A DNA stretch of 64,000 nucleotides, taken from Congzhengia sp045635085. Its GTDB lineage: Bacteria; Bacillota; Clostridia; UBA1381; UBA9506. This document shows positions 51,424 to 59,862 of the stretch, piece by piece (the stretch's first letter is position 1; every line of letters begins with the position of its first letter). The notes beneath the pieces are model-generated. The model had not been told where the DNA came from and did not search any database. It was given only the letters and a program-made list of their open reading frames with translations. The stretch spans positions 345,078-409,077 of the forward strand of contig JAZRBM010000013.1 in assembly GCA_045635085.1 (NCBI GenBank), in the 5' to 3' direction. Both the position numbers and the translations under genes were made by a program.

Positions 51424-52065
51424 TTAAACATTTGATGGCAGTTCAGTTTTTAATTCCGACAGATGTTCATCCCTGCTTGTTTCAATAACTTTCCATTCAT
51501 TTTCGTTGTATTCAAAGACAGTTACAGAGGCATTTGTCACCCATGGGGTGCTTGCCATTTTTCCTAACTCCCCTGTTTCTATAATGCACTGCATAACGCG
51601 GATAGGAGTGGCGTGAGTCGCTATTGCCACGGTTTTACCGTCATTTTCCCTGGCAATTCTGCGGAGCTCATTCATCACTCTGTCGCAAAGCTGTTTTACT
51701 GTTTCTCCACCGGCACATCCAGCATTGCCAATATCATTAAGCCACATACTGTATTCTTCGGGATACAGAGACATCAAATCATCAAATTTCATACCTTCCC
51801 ATTTTCCGCCATTTATCTCGCGAAAATTTTTATTCGTTATAACCTCAAGATTAACTTCCTTAGCAAGACACATAGCAGTTTTATAAGCACGCTGCAAGTC
51901 ACTTGAGTATATTTTGTCCACCGTATAGTTCTTTGCAATATATTTTGCAGTCAGCATCGCTTGTTTTACTCCTCTGTTTTGTAAATCAGGATTACTAAAG
52001 CCCGCAAAAATTCCTTGTCTGTTTGCCTCACTCTCTCCATGCCTTATCAAAATGAATCTGGTCAA
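51424..52065 (-). CDS. Histidine phosphatase (phosphoglycerate-mutase-like) family protein
   Basis: 213 residues. Catalytic LIRHGESEANRQGIFAG near the N-terminus, GGKWEGMKFDD, and the second His in AIATHATPIR. Broad-specificity phosphatase (CobC/GpmB-like); not a glycolytic mutase by its local features. In one operon with the ABC exporter. Confidence 0.92.
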   Translation of the reverse strand: MTRFILIRHGESEANRQGIFAGFSNPDLQNRGVKQAMLTAKYIAKNYTVDKIYSSDLQRAYKTAMCLAKEVNLEVITNKNFREINGGKWEGMKFDDLMSLYPEEYSMWLNDIGNAGCAGGETVKQLCDRVMNELRRIARENDGKTVAIATHATPIRVMQCIIETGELGKMASTPWVTNASVTVFEYNENEWKVIETSRDEHLSELKTELPSNV

Positions 52066-52487
52066 TGTATCTCTCCCCTTTTAATATTGTTTAAATAGTT
52101 TTACGCTTTGGTTAAAATTTTTAAATCTATACTAAATTCCTATCGCATTTTCATTTTTTAAAACAATTTATCATAATCCAATGCTTTCTCCCTTTTTCAA
52201 ATAAATTATACCACAAATTATACAAATATCAAATATTAATATGTTTATTTTTTATTTTTTGCACAGCATACTCTATATTTTGATTTAAATCTGTGAAATA
52301 AATAATTTAAACTGGCTTTCATTTTATAACGCAAGCATTTTCTTCAAAATTACTGCAATAAATCTTTTAATGATAAAAAAGCCTTGATAATACATAAAAA
52401 ATCTCAGATATTTATTGACATTCAAAACGTATTTTGTTATCATTAGTTGTAGTATATATACAAAATTTCCTACTAAGGAGAATTTAC
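52066..52487 (+). promoter_or_regulatory. AT-rich divergent intergenic region with a strong promoter
   Basis: No ORF with a ribosome site is seen in these 422 bases. At the right end TTGACA (52415-52420), 17-nt spacer and TATCAT (52438-52443) form the promoter of the following operon, 44 nt before its ATG. Nothing else recognisable. Confidence 0.75.
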
Positions 52488-53630
52488 ATGAAAATTACAA
52501 AAATCCAAATCGACAGACTCGCAGTCCCGTTGCTACATCCCTATCATCTTTCTAAGGAATATGGTACTTTTGCCACTGCAACACCTGTTGTGGTATCTAT
52601 GCACACAGACGAAGGGATTGTAGGCTATGGCGAATGCGATCCATGGCCACTTTTTACAGGAGACAGTGCAGAAGTCTCAACACTTATTTTAAAACAGCAT
52701 TTGGCTCCAATGTTGTTGGGTTGCGATCCAACTAACATCAATCAACTACACAAAAAAATGGATGCAATTATCCGTAATCAGCATCTGACAAAGTCTGCTA
52801 TTGATATGGCTGCCTATGATGTTTGGGGCAAAGCCAGCGGAATGCCCGTCCATCAGCTTTTAGGCGGTAGCGTGCGAGGCAACGAACCAATGAAATGTAT
52901 GTGGTCAATTGGCGGCAGCACACCGGAAGAAAGCGCAGCCGACGTGCTTGAAGCTAAGGCCTTAGGCTATGACGGATGTATGATAAAAATTGGTGGCCCG
53001 GATTATAAACTGGATGCTGCAAGAACTAAAGCAGTTCGTGAAGCTGTAGGCCCTGATTTTCCATTAATTGTTGATGCAAACCAAGGTTGGGATGTAGACA
53101 CAGCAATCAGATATTGGAAACTGATTCGCGATTGCGATATTCTTTTCTTTGAACAACCTCTGCAGAGCTGGGACGTAGAAGGTATGGCAAAAGTGCGTCG
53201 AGCTATTGATATTCCTTTATCTGCAGACGAAGGTGTTATGACCATGCAGGATGCCAAAAACCTTGTAAAAGCTGAAGCAGTTGACATATTTAGTATCAAG
53301 GTTACAAAAAATGGCGGTATAAAGCCCGCAAAAGCGATTTGTGAATATGCCCAGGCTAACGGCATTCAGGTATTCTTTAACTCGATGATTGAAGAAGGTA
53401 TCACCCAGGCAGCCAGCCTTAACATCGGTGCGACCTGTTCTAACATCGTTACATCTATAGGTCATGCTTATTTTTCTCCTAATCGCTTAAAGAGTGATAT
53501 TTGCTCTTATCATAAGTTGATTCATCCGGAAAAAGGATGTGTAGAGATTCCGCAAGGACCTGGTTTAGGTATTACGATAGACGAAAACGCAATCAATGAG
53601 TATCTGGTAGAAAGAACAATTATAGAATAA
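52488..53630 (+). CDS. Mandelate racemase/muconate-lactonizing enzyme family protein
   Basis: 380-residue enolase-superfamily enzyme. Active-site elements: KIGG (catalytic Lys strand), IVDANQGW, FFEQPLQ and LSADEGV (three Mg ligands) and FSIKVTKNGG (Lys on the opposite face), the pattern of MLE-type racemases/epimerases and cycloisomerases. ATG at 52488 is set by AAGGAG 7 nt ahead. It is in an operon with an opine-dehydrogenase-like gene, so the substrate may be an amino-acid derivative. Confidence 0.92.
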   Translation: MKITKIQIDRLAVPLLHPYHLSKEYGTFATATPVVVSMHTDEGIVGYGECDPWPLFTGDSAEVSTLILKQHLAPMLLGCDPTNINQLHKKMDAIIRNQHLTKSAIDMAAYDVWGKASGMPVHQLLGGSVRGNEPMKCMWSIGGSTPEESAADVLEAKALGYDGCMIKIGGPDYKLDAARTKAVREAVGPDFPLIVDANQGWDVDTAIRYWKLIRDCDILFFEQPLQSWDVEGMAKVRRAIDIPLSADEGVMTMQDAKNLVKAEAVDIFSIKVTKNGGIKPAKAICEYAQANGIQVFFNSMIEEGITQAASLNIGATCSNIVTSIGHAYFSPNRLKSDICSYHKLIHPEKGCVEIPQGPGLGITIDENAINEYLVERTIIE

Positions 53631-53707
53631 TTAACCATCTCATTAAAAGTAATTATTTTGAGAAAATCTTATTTTAAAAATTATATAATAAAAAAGGAGT
53701 CATATCT

Positions 53708-54802
53708 ATGAGTAAAACATGGGCTATTATCGGCGGAGGCAACGGAGGTCAATCTATTGCCGGTCACTTGGCTATTTTGGGTGAAAAAGTAAGAATTTTT
53801 GACGTAGTTCCTGAAACCGTTAATGAAATTAACAAAAAAGGCGGCATTACACTGCATCACGGTGTGGAAGGTTTCGGCAAATTAGAATTTGCAACAACCT
53901 CAGTCGAAGAAGCCATGAATGGCGCCGATATTATAATGATGGTTTTGCCTTCTCTTTATCACGAATCAATGGCAAAACAAATGGTACCTCATTTAAAAGA
54001 TGGTATGGTTGTATTTTTACATCCTGAATCTTCTTGTGGTGCACTTGCCTTCAGAAAGGTAATGGATGACATGGGCTGCAGTGCAGACATCGTGCTTGGT
54101 GCTGCCGGTACACTGTTATATTCCACAAGAATCCAGGAACCTGGCGATGTTTATGTCTTCGGCGTTAAGAGTGAAGTTCCTATGGCTGCACTACCCGCTT
54201 GTGATAATGACAAACTCGCTGCTGCTATCCGTCCTGCACTTCCTTGGTTTGTTTTGGTTGAAAACACTTTAAAAACCAGCTTGGGAAATATCAACGCTAT
54301 GATGCATCCCGCACCTATGCTTTTGAATACATCTCGAATTGAAGCTGACCCATTCGTTCCATTCCAGTATTATTTAGAGGCTATGACACCTTCTATCGGA
54401 ATGTACGTTGAAGCTATGGACCAGGAGCGCATCGCTGTTGCAAATGCTTTAGGTTTTGAACTTCGTACCATTCGCGAAGATTATGTTGCTATGTATAAAT
54501 GCGGCACAAAGGATACTCCTTTGTATCAGCTTTGTAAAAACAATCCCGGTTATGTAGGTATTATGACCTCTGATACACTGGCAACCCGCTATGTGTTAGA
54601 GGACATTCCATTCTCATTAGAGCCTATTCAGGCAATCGCACACACAGCTGGCATTCCAACACCAAGAATTGATGCCATTGTTACCATCGGTCGTACCATT
54701 TTAGGCGATAAGATGCAGGTTGGACGAAACGCCGAAACATTAGGTATTGCCGGCATGACTCGTGAATCTTTGTTAAAGTATATCAACGAAGGTGTTCGCT
54801 AA
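53708..54802 (+). CDS. NAD/NADP octopine/nopaline dehydrogenase family protein
   Basis: 364 residues. N-terminal dinucleotide-binding motif AIIGGGNGGQSIAGHLA, NADP domain to about residue 180, and the C-terminal ODH domain with GNINAMMHPAPMLLNT and its catalytic-type His. Such enzymes reductively join an amino acid and an alpha-keto acid, or oxidise that product. AAAGGAG precedes the ATG. Second gene of the two-gene operon. Confidence 0.92.
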   Translation: MSKTWAIIGGGNGGQSIAGHLAILGEKVRIFDVVPETVNEINKKGGITLHHGVEGFGKLEFATTSVEEAMNGADIIMMVLPSLYHESMAKQMVPHLKDGMVVFLHPESSCGALAFRKVMDDMGCSADIVLGAAGTLLYSTRIQEPGDVYVFGVKSEVPMAALPACDNDKLAAAIRPALPWFVLVENTLKTSLGNINAMMHPAPMLLNTSRIEADPFVPFQYYLEAMTPSIGMYVEAMDQERIAVANALGFELRTIREDYVAMYKCGTKDTPLYQLCKNNPGYVGIMTSDTLATRYVLEDIPFSLEPIQAIAHTAGIPTPRIDAIVTIGRTILGDKMQVGRNAETLGIAGMTRESLLKYINEGVR

Positions 54803-54820
54803 TTTACATAATAATCAAAC

Positions 54821-54851
54821 AAAGAAGGACGCTCAGAAGGCGTCCTTCTTT
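54821..54851 (+). terminator. Terminator after the opine-dehydrogenase-like gene
   Basis: 12-bp perfect stem AAAGAAGGACGC/GCGTCCTTCTTT (54821-54832 with 54840-54851), 7-nt loop, followed by ATTTTTG. Confidence 0.9.
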
Positions 54852-54940
54852 ATTTTTGTTTTATATCATCGTGGGTAATATAGTTCCCTATTTTTGACAA
54901 TCATTGCCTTGCATTTATTTAGATTTTTCTTTTATGCTTT

Positions 54941-55193
54941 TGTCAAGTAAGGAGAACAGTGAATAATAAGAACCATCACCCAACACAAAATCAAGATTTC
55001 TGTTGGGTACCCGAGAACCTTGATACTCGCAAGCTCGTATTAGGACCTGCTAACTTTTCCCTATTTTTTCAACTGTTTTTCCTTTAGCACTTTTCTCTAG
55101 AACCCGCGAGAATACTGGATTTTCTCGCTCCCGATAGTATATGTAAATATTTAAAATCGGCAAACTATTCTTTTAAATTGTATGGACTTGACA
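54941..55193. repeat. Structured repeat, copy 1
   Basis: 253 bp bounded by inverted ends TGTCAAGT and ACTTGACA. It matches copy 2 (56674-56923) in the same orientation, with a 30-nt identical run (54950-54979) and a 41-nt identical run (55110-55150). Stem ACCCAACA/TGTTGGGT (54978-54985 with 55001-55008) encloses AAATC/GATTT; a later stem GCGAGAA/TTCTCGC (55106-55112 with 55122-55128) is conserved. No ORF in it. Fills the 415-nt space between the opine operon and the cassette. Confidence 0.8.
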
Positions 55194-55217
55194 CATGTAG
55201 CTGTCCCCCTGTTCTTA

Positions 55218-55565
55218 TTAAAATAAAGAACCAACAGAAAACAACCACACAATAACACCAAGTACCGCCGATACAATTCCTAATATTATACAACTTTGTC
55301 CTACCGCCTTTTCCTCTGCACTATCTTTTGACAAAAGAATAGCACCTAAAATATATCCAATAAGCGGAATAAGAAAACTAATAACATATCTAAATGTATT
55401 ACTTTCTCCTACAGATTCTGTTTCTATATCAGCACCTTGCTTTTGATAATACTCCAATGAATAGTATTTTTTCTTATCTAACTTAGCACCACAAAAAACA
55501 CATTCTTCATTTTCAAAAGGATTAGGTCCTTCGCATTTAGAACAGTTAATCTCTTTTGGGAGCAT
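55218..55565 (-). CDS. Zinc-ribbon membrane protein, function unknown
   Basis: 115 residues. N-terminal zinc ribbon (NCSKCEGPNPFENEECVFCG, two CxxC pairs), a linker with acidic residues, and two C-terminal membrane helices (ISFLIPLIGYILGAILL and CIILGIVSAVLGVIVWLF). It starts 5 nt after the stop of the 52-residue ORF and has only a weak ribosome site, so coupling is likely. Third gene of a cassette lying between two structured repeats. Confidence 0.8.
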   Translation of the reverse strand: MLPKEINCSKCEGPNPFENEECVFCGAKLDKKKYYSLEYYQKQGADIETESVGESNTFRYVISFLIPLIGYILGAILLSKDSAEEKAVGQSCIILGIVSAVLGVIVWLFSVGSLF

Positions 55566-55570
55566 TTTTT

Positions 55571-55729
55571 CTATCTTTTCTTTTTTTCTTTTTCATACAT
55601 GTCCAACTGGTTCTTTATTAAAGTCATTTCTTCGTCTGTGTATAAATCTTTTTGTGTTTCATAAATTAACTCCAACTCATCAACTGAATATTCTCCAATT
55701 TCTTTTAAAAATTCTTCTTTTGTACTCAT
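55571..55729 (-). CDS. Small acidic helical protein of the repeat-flanked cassette
   Basis: 52 residues reading MSTKEEFLKEIGEYSVDELE and on to YEKEKKKR. ATG at 55729 is preceded by AAAGGATGGG; the stop is 5 nt before the next gene. Composition (many Glu/Lys, regular hydrophobics) predicts two short helices, somewhat like SHOCT-type modules. Position between protease and zinc-ribbon genes with tight spacing supports it as real. Confidence 0.65.
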   Translation of the reverse strand: MSTKEEFLKEIGEYSVDELELIYETQKDLYTDEEMTLIKNQLDMYEKEKKKR

Positions 55730-55756
55730 TACAAAACCCATCCTTTATATGATTAA

Positions 55757-56593
55757 TCAATTATTAAGTAGTTGTTCAAAATCCAATAATTTTCTAGCAT
55801 GTATAGCCACACCAAGATTGTTTGGTATATGAGTTTGCGCAATTGGTGTCTTTGCCGCTGGAACATCTATTATTTTTAGTTCGCCCTCAACGGTATGCTG
55901 AGCGACAGCATATACAATACCTACTAATTTCACCCTATTACCTGCCATTATTGCACCATTTGGAGTTGAAAATGCCCCTTGATTAAAAACAAAAACCGGT
56001 GAACCACTTGAACCTCCATATATTGCAGCATCTATTAAAAATTTAGGTGTATTTTCAAAATCAAATTGTAAAGGCGTTGCTGTAATTCCTTTTCTCGTTA
56101 CAGGAATGTTATTAATAGCATCCCATATACCATCTGGATATCCAACCACTGTTATATCTTCAATTCTAAAAAAATCATTTTTTAATTGGTCAGAATTAGG
56201 AATATCATTACGGGATAAATAAGCATAGTGTAATCTCATTTTTAAGTCTTCAACCTCATGATGTATATTTGCAATAGGTAAAATACACAAATCAACATCG
56301 TTATCAGGATGCATTATCCAAAGACTTTCAAAGTTTTTCAATATAACATCATGATATTGTCCATATAGCGGTGCACCTTTTTCATCCTTTAATGAAAATC
56401 TTAATTTACCTGTAATCGAATTTTTTACTACATGTTTATTTGTAACTATAGCAGGTATGTGTAGCCCTTTTTCTTCATCAAGATTAAATGCGAAGAAAAA
56501 ACCTGTACCTGTACTAATTCCTCCTGGAATCGTAGTTTCAATACGAATAGTAGAAAGTTGTATAAATTCAGAAGCATCAAGTTTATTATTCAT
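55757..56593 (-). CDS. Trypsin-like serine protease
   Basis: 278-residue cytoplasmic-type S1/HtrA-like peptidase with no signal peptide. Catalytic triad candidates: His in IVTNKHVV, Asp in HPDNDVDLCILP, Ser in YGGSSGSPVF (GxSGxP). No PDZ domain. ATG at 56593 follows GGAGG by 9 nt; longer readings to 56644 lack a site. First gene of the three-gene cassette; such stand-alone trypsin-like peptidases are common in accessory and anti-phage loci, but no known defence partner is next to it. Confidence 0.85.
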   Translation of the reverse strand: MNNKLDASEFIQLSTIRIETTIPGGISTGTGFFFAFNLDEEKGLHIPAIVTNKHVVKNSITGKLRFSLKDEKGAPLYGQYHDVILKNFESLWIMHPDNDVDLCILPIANIHHEVEDLKMRLHYAYLSRNDIPNSDQLKNDFFRIEDITVVGYPDGIWDAINNIPVTRKGITATPLQFDFENTPKFLIDAAIYGGSSGSPVFVFNQGAFSTPNGAIMAGNRVKLVGIVYAVAQHTVEGELKIIDVPAAKTPIAQTHIPNNLGVAIHARKLLDFEQLLNN

Positions 56594-56673
56594 ATGTATA
56601 TTCCTCCGTAAAATTTTGGCTTTTTCAACATAATTCAGCACCATTCAACCTCATTCGACACATTTTTTACTCG

Positions 56674-56923
56674 TGTCAAGTCAGGAGAACAGTGAATAAT
56701 AAGAACCATCACGAAATATAACGAAATCAAAGATTTCTATATTTCGGAGAACCTTGTTATGCCAAGGCATAATAGGACCTACTATTTTCCCCTTATTTTT
56801 TCACTGGTTTTTCCTACAATAAAGTCCATCAGAACCCGCAGGAATACTGGATTTTCTCGCTCCCGATAGTATATGTAAATATCAAAATCGGCAAACTATT
56901 TTTTAAATTTTATAGATTTGACA
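56674..56923. repeat. Structured repeat, copy 2
   Basis: 250 bp, inverted ends ACTCGTGTCAAGT and ATTTGACAAGAGT (11 of 13 complementary). Same order of conserved blocks as copy 1. The variable stem is here CGAAATATA/TATATTTCG (56712-56720 with 56738-56746) enclosing GAAATC/GATTTC (56723-56728 with 56732-56737); a second stem is TTATGCC-AA-GGCATAA (56757-56772). Fills the 372-nt space between protease and MBOAT genes. No ORF. Confidence 0.8.
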
Positions 56924-56965
56924 AGAGTAAATAGTAACGGAAACATATCCTTAACTTTTAATCTA

Positions 56966-58402
56966 TTAAAATTGAAAATATATAAACGGACTGCTTCCCG
57001 TATATGCCAAAGCAAAACATAAACCAAAAGCTACAAATAAAAGTACCAAACCTGATACAGTTTCTAAATTAACTGTTAAATAAAATCCTTTGATATCTGT
57101 TTTTTGCCGTTTTGACCGAATATAGGCAATCAATGTTGAAATAAGGACACACACGATACCTAAAACTACCCAGGAGCTGATATACATCGTTCCGCTTTGC
57201 CAAGTAAAAATCCCCAAAATTACAGAATGTGCAATTTCGAAATTTTCTGCACGGAAGAATATCCAACAAAAGGCTACAAACAGATATGTAATCACAATAG
57301 AACAGAGATTCCCTATAAAATTTCCTTTATAATTTTTGTCATGTTTTCTTATTTTCATCCATACCTTATGTACGCAAAGAGCAACGCCGTGCAGCGCACC
57401 CCATGCAACAAATGTCCACGATGCACCGTGCCACAATCCGCCGATTAACATGGTTAAAAACAAATTGATATATGTTCTTATCGTGCCTTTTCGATTTCCG
57501 CCCAAGGAAAAATATAAATATTCCTGCAACCAGGTTGACAAGCTTATATGCCAACGTTTCCAAAAGGCACTGATGTTTTTTGCGACATATGGCAAATTAA
57601 AATTGAGTTCGAGATCATATCCCAATATCTTTGCGCATCCGATTGCCATATCAGAGTATCCCGAAAAATCGCAATAGATTTGTATGGAATACCCTATCAC
57701 TGCCATAATAATAGCGACCGCATGATAATTACCCGGCGCACCGAAAACCGCATCAACGCACACAGAAATATTATCGGCAATTACAATTTTTTTGAATAAG
57801 CCGAATACAAAAATCTGTATGCCCTCTTTTATATTTTCCCAGCTTATATTTCTATCCTCGTACAATTGATAAATAAACTCTTTTGCTTTTACGATAGGAC
57901 CTGCTACGAGCTGCGGGAAAAACGAAATATACAGAGCAACTTTTGTAAAGCTTTTTTCGCAATCAATCTGTTTTCTGTATACGTCTATCGTGTAACTCAT
58001 AGACTGGAACGTATAAAAAGAGATTCCAACAGGCAATATAATATTTAACCCGCCGACATTATTTATATGAAACACATAACAAAAGGAATCGATAAAAAAG
58101 TTAAAATACTTAAATATACCCAAAATGATAAGAGGGATAACCGTTCCTATTATGAAATATATCTTTTTATTCGTTTTCTCAATTTGAAGCGAAGCCCAAT
58201 AGGCAACAACTGTCAATCCCAGCATTAATAAAGCACATTTCCAGTTCCACCAACCATAAAACACATAGCTGGCAAGCAATAAAATGATATGCCTGATTTG
58301 CAATATTTTTTCTTTCTTAATCCTACTATCAATATTTGTCAACAACATCAGAAAACATACTATTGCAAAAAATACAACAAAGGTAATGCTATTAAATGTC
58401 AT
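56966..58402 (-). CDS. MBOAT family O-acyltransferase (AlgI/DltB-like)
   Basis: 478-residue polytopic membrane protein that passes acyl (usually acetyl) groups across the membrane for transfer to a surface polymer. Typical features: VGISFYTFQSMSYTIDVYRK, FPQLVAGPIVKAKEF, FCDFSGYSDMAIGCAKILGY and the catalytic His in MLIGGLWHGASWTFVAWG. It overlaps the stop of the SGNH gene by 4 nt (ATGA) and works with it, as AlgI does with AlgX/AlgJ. Confidence 0.93.
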   Translation of the reverse strand: MTFNSITFVVFFAIVCFLMLLTNIDSRIKKEKILQIRHIILLLASYVFYGWWNWKCALLMLGLTVVAYWASLQIEKTNKKIYFIIGTVIPLIILGIFKYFNFFIDSFCYVFHINNVGGLNIILPVGISFYTFQSMSYTIDVYRKQIDCEKSFTKVALYISFFPQLVAGPIVKAKEFIYQLYEDRNISWENIKEGIQIFVFGLFKKIVIADNISVCVDAVFGAPGNYHAVAIIMAVIGYSIQIYCDFSGYSDMAIGCAKILGYDLELNFNLPYVAKNISAFWKRWHISLSTWLQEYLYFSLGGNRKGTIRTYINLFLTMLIGGLWHGASWTFVAWGALHGVALCVHKVWMKIRKHDKNYKGNFIGNLCSIVITYLFVAFCWIFFRAENFEIAHSVILGIFTWQSGTMYISSWVVLGIVCVLISTLIAYIRSKRQKTDIKGFYLTVNLETVSGLVLLFVAFGLCFALAYTGSSPFIYFQF

Positions 58403-59430
58403 TTGTTCCCCTCCATTTCATTTATTCTATCATATAATACATCTGCTATAATTTTATGACCGATTTTGTTTAAATGGCCTTTTCCAGGAACACTATTAGA
58501 AAATCCATACGAAAAGGCGGAAGTTTTCTTATAATGATCAATCATCGCAGGCGAAACATCAACAATCTTTATGCCAACCTTTTCACAACATTTCTTAAAT
58601 GCGCTTTTGTATGCCGGATCATTACTCATAACAATATTTCCATCTGTATCCGCAAAAAAGCTCCCATGCATTAATATAATGGGCTCAATGCCGTTGGCTT
58701 CGGAAAGTTTTAAAATTCTTTCTAATATAACATGCATTTTATCAGAATAGATATTTATATCGTTATCCTCGCTCAATTGTGAAGCTTCGCTATTTACAAT
58801 CGAATTATCTGATTGATTTGTTTCATTAATTTTTTTATATATCAATCTGAAATACGGTACTTTTTGTGCCGTCTTATATAGAAAACCTCTTTCTTTTAAC
58901 GGATGATGGAACTTGCAATTTATAATATCATCTAACTTCGAAGAAGAAAGTTCAATTTTCGAAGCTTCTATTACAATATACTTTGCATCTTTATATGTAT
59001 TAACAACATATTCAAAATTACTAGCCGATACCTCAAAAAAATGCCCTGCAATTCCTAAATTCAAACATTTGAAGTCATTATTAAAGAAATCATCTTTATC
59101 AAACTTTTCGTTTAATAAATAAACGCAGTTAGCATCCTCAGGAACCTGCATAGCTTCCAAATGTGAACTGCCGATAAAAACAACATCGGGATCAGAACAA
59201 TCTTCATAATAAGCATTATTATATCCCTGATTATTAACGACGCCATACCCGAAGCCTTCTATCATGCTAGACCATTTTGTATTTGGAACAAACTTACTGT
59301 TTGTAACCCAATCTGGCTGCACAGTTGCCAACGGTGGATTGTAGTAAATAAGCGAAAATAACGACAGTATTACAATCGAAATAAAAGCAGCAATACTACA
59401 TTTCAACAAATAGCAAACACATTTTTTCAT
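58399..59430 (-). CDS. SGNH/DltD-like acetyl transfer protein, membrane-anchored
   Basis: 343 residues: N-terminal signal anchor (SIAAFISIVILSLFSLIYY), then an exported domain with VVFIGSSHLEAMQVP (GxSxH block I), YIVIEASKIELSS and the C-terminal GKGHLNKIGHKIIADVL with the conserved catalytic His. ATG at 59430 has AAAGGAG upstream; the frame is open further to 59637 but runs through the hairpin array. Partner of the MBOAT acyltransferase that follows. Confidence 0.82.
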   Translation of the reverse strand: MKKCVCYLLKCSIAAFISIVILSLFSLIYYNPPLATVQPDWVTNSKFVPNTKWSSMIEGFGYGVVNNQGYNNAYYEDCSDPDVVFIGSSHLEAMQVPEDANCVYLLNEKFDKDDFFNNDFKCLNLGIAGHFFEVSASNFEYVVNTYKDAKYIVIEASKIELSSSKLDDIINCKFHHPLKERGFLYKTAQKVPYFRLIYKKINETNQSDNSIVNSEASQLSEDNDINIYSDKMHVILERILKLSEANGIEPIILMHGSFFADTDGNIVMSNDPAYKSAFKKCCEKVGIKIVDVSPAMIDHYKKTSAFSYGFSNSVPGKGHLNKIGHKIIADVLYDRINEMEGNK

Positions 59431-59460
59431 TTCAAATTCTCCTTTGGTATTATATTTTTT

Positions 59461-59735
59461 AACAGAATTCGACATAATTTTTACTCGTGTCGAGTCCGGG
59501 ATAAAAAATTTGTCGATATGCAAACTAAAGTTTGCTCGATATTTTACTTCGTAAATCGATATGTTTTTCGTTTCACTCAAAACTCGATATGATATAAATC
59601 TCGTCGCGTCAGCGACATATCGAGTTGCTTGAAACATATCTAGTCATTTATGACATATCGAAAATCTCGCAAGAGATTTATATCGCTGCGGTGCATAGCA
59701 CCGCATATAAAGACTGTATAATCTGGATGCCGCAT
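59461..59735. repeat. Array of six short hairpins spaced by CGATAT/ATATCG
   Basis: Starts with ATTCGACATAATTTTTACTC (59468-59487), almost the sequence that precedes structured-repeat copy 2. Then six perfect mini-hairpins: GCAAAC/GTTTGC (59520-59535), TTTAC/GTAAA (59543-59555), GTCGC/GCGAC (59603-59616), GTCAT/ATGAC (59643-59654), AAATCTC/GAGATTT (59662-59679), TGCGGTGC/GCACCGCA (59687-59705). Between them lie CGATAT in the left half and ATATCG in the right half. Ends in ATATAAAGACTGTATAATCTGG (59705-59726, shown as landmark), which recurs at 63574. Non-coding. Confidence 0.7.
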
Positions 59736-59744
59736 ATCATATAA

Positions 59745-59858
59745 ATAATTAATAATGAATGATGGATAATTGTGGTTAAAAATCGCCACAAGCGATTTTC
59801 TTCATTCATTTTTCATTATTCAATTTTCATCAGCGTAGCGACTTCATTATTCATTAAT
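59745..59858. repeat. Palindromic MITE-like element (AATAATGAATGA)
   Basis: TGAATGA (59756-59762) pairs with TCATTCA (59802-59808); inside is AAAATCGC/GCGATTTT (59779-59786 with 59792-59799); outside, AATTAATAATGAA is mirrored by TTCATTATTCATTAATT (59833-59849). It ends 4 bases before the stop of the SLH gene. Confidence 0.6.
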
Positions 59859-59862
59859 TTCA

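Noticed and set aside
51613..51906. 97-codon plus-strand frame
   Set aside because: Antisense to the histidine phosphatase gene, no ribosome site.
54941..56923. IS element or intron ends
   Set aside because: No transposase, reverse transcriptase or endonuclease frame between or in the copies; only the structured-repeat description can be supported.
59461..59735. CRISPR array
   Set aside because: Hairpin arms are all different, repeat length is 6-8 nt, spacing is irregular and no cas gene is near.
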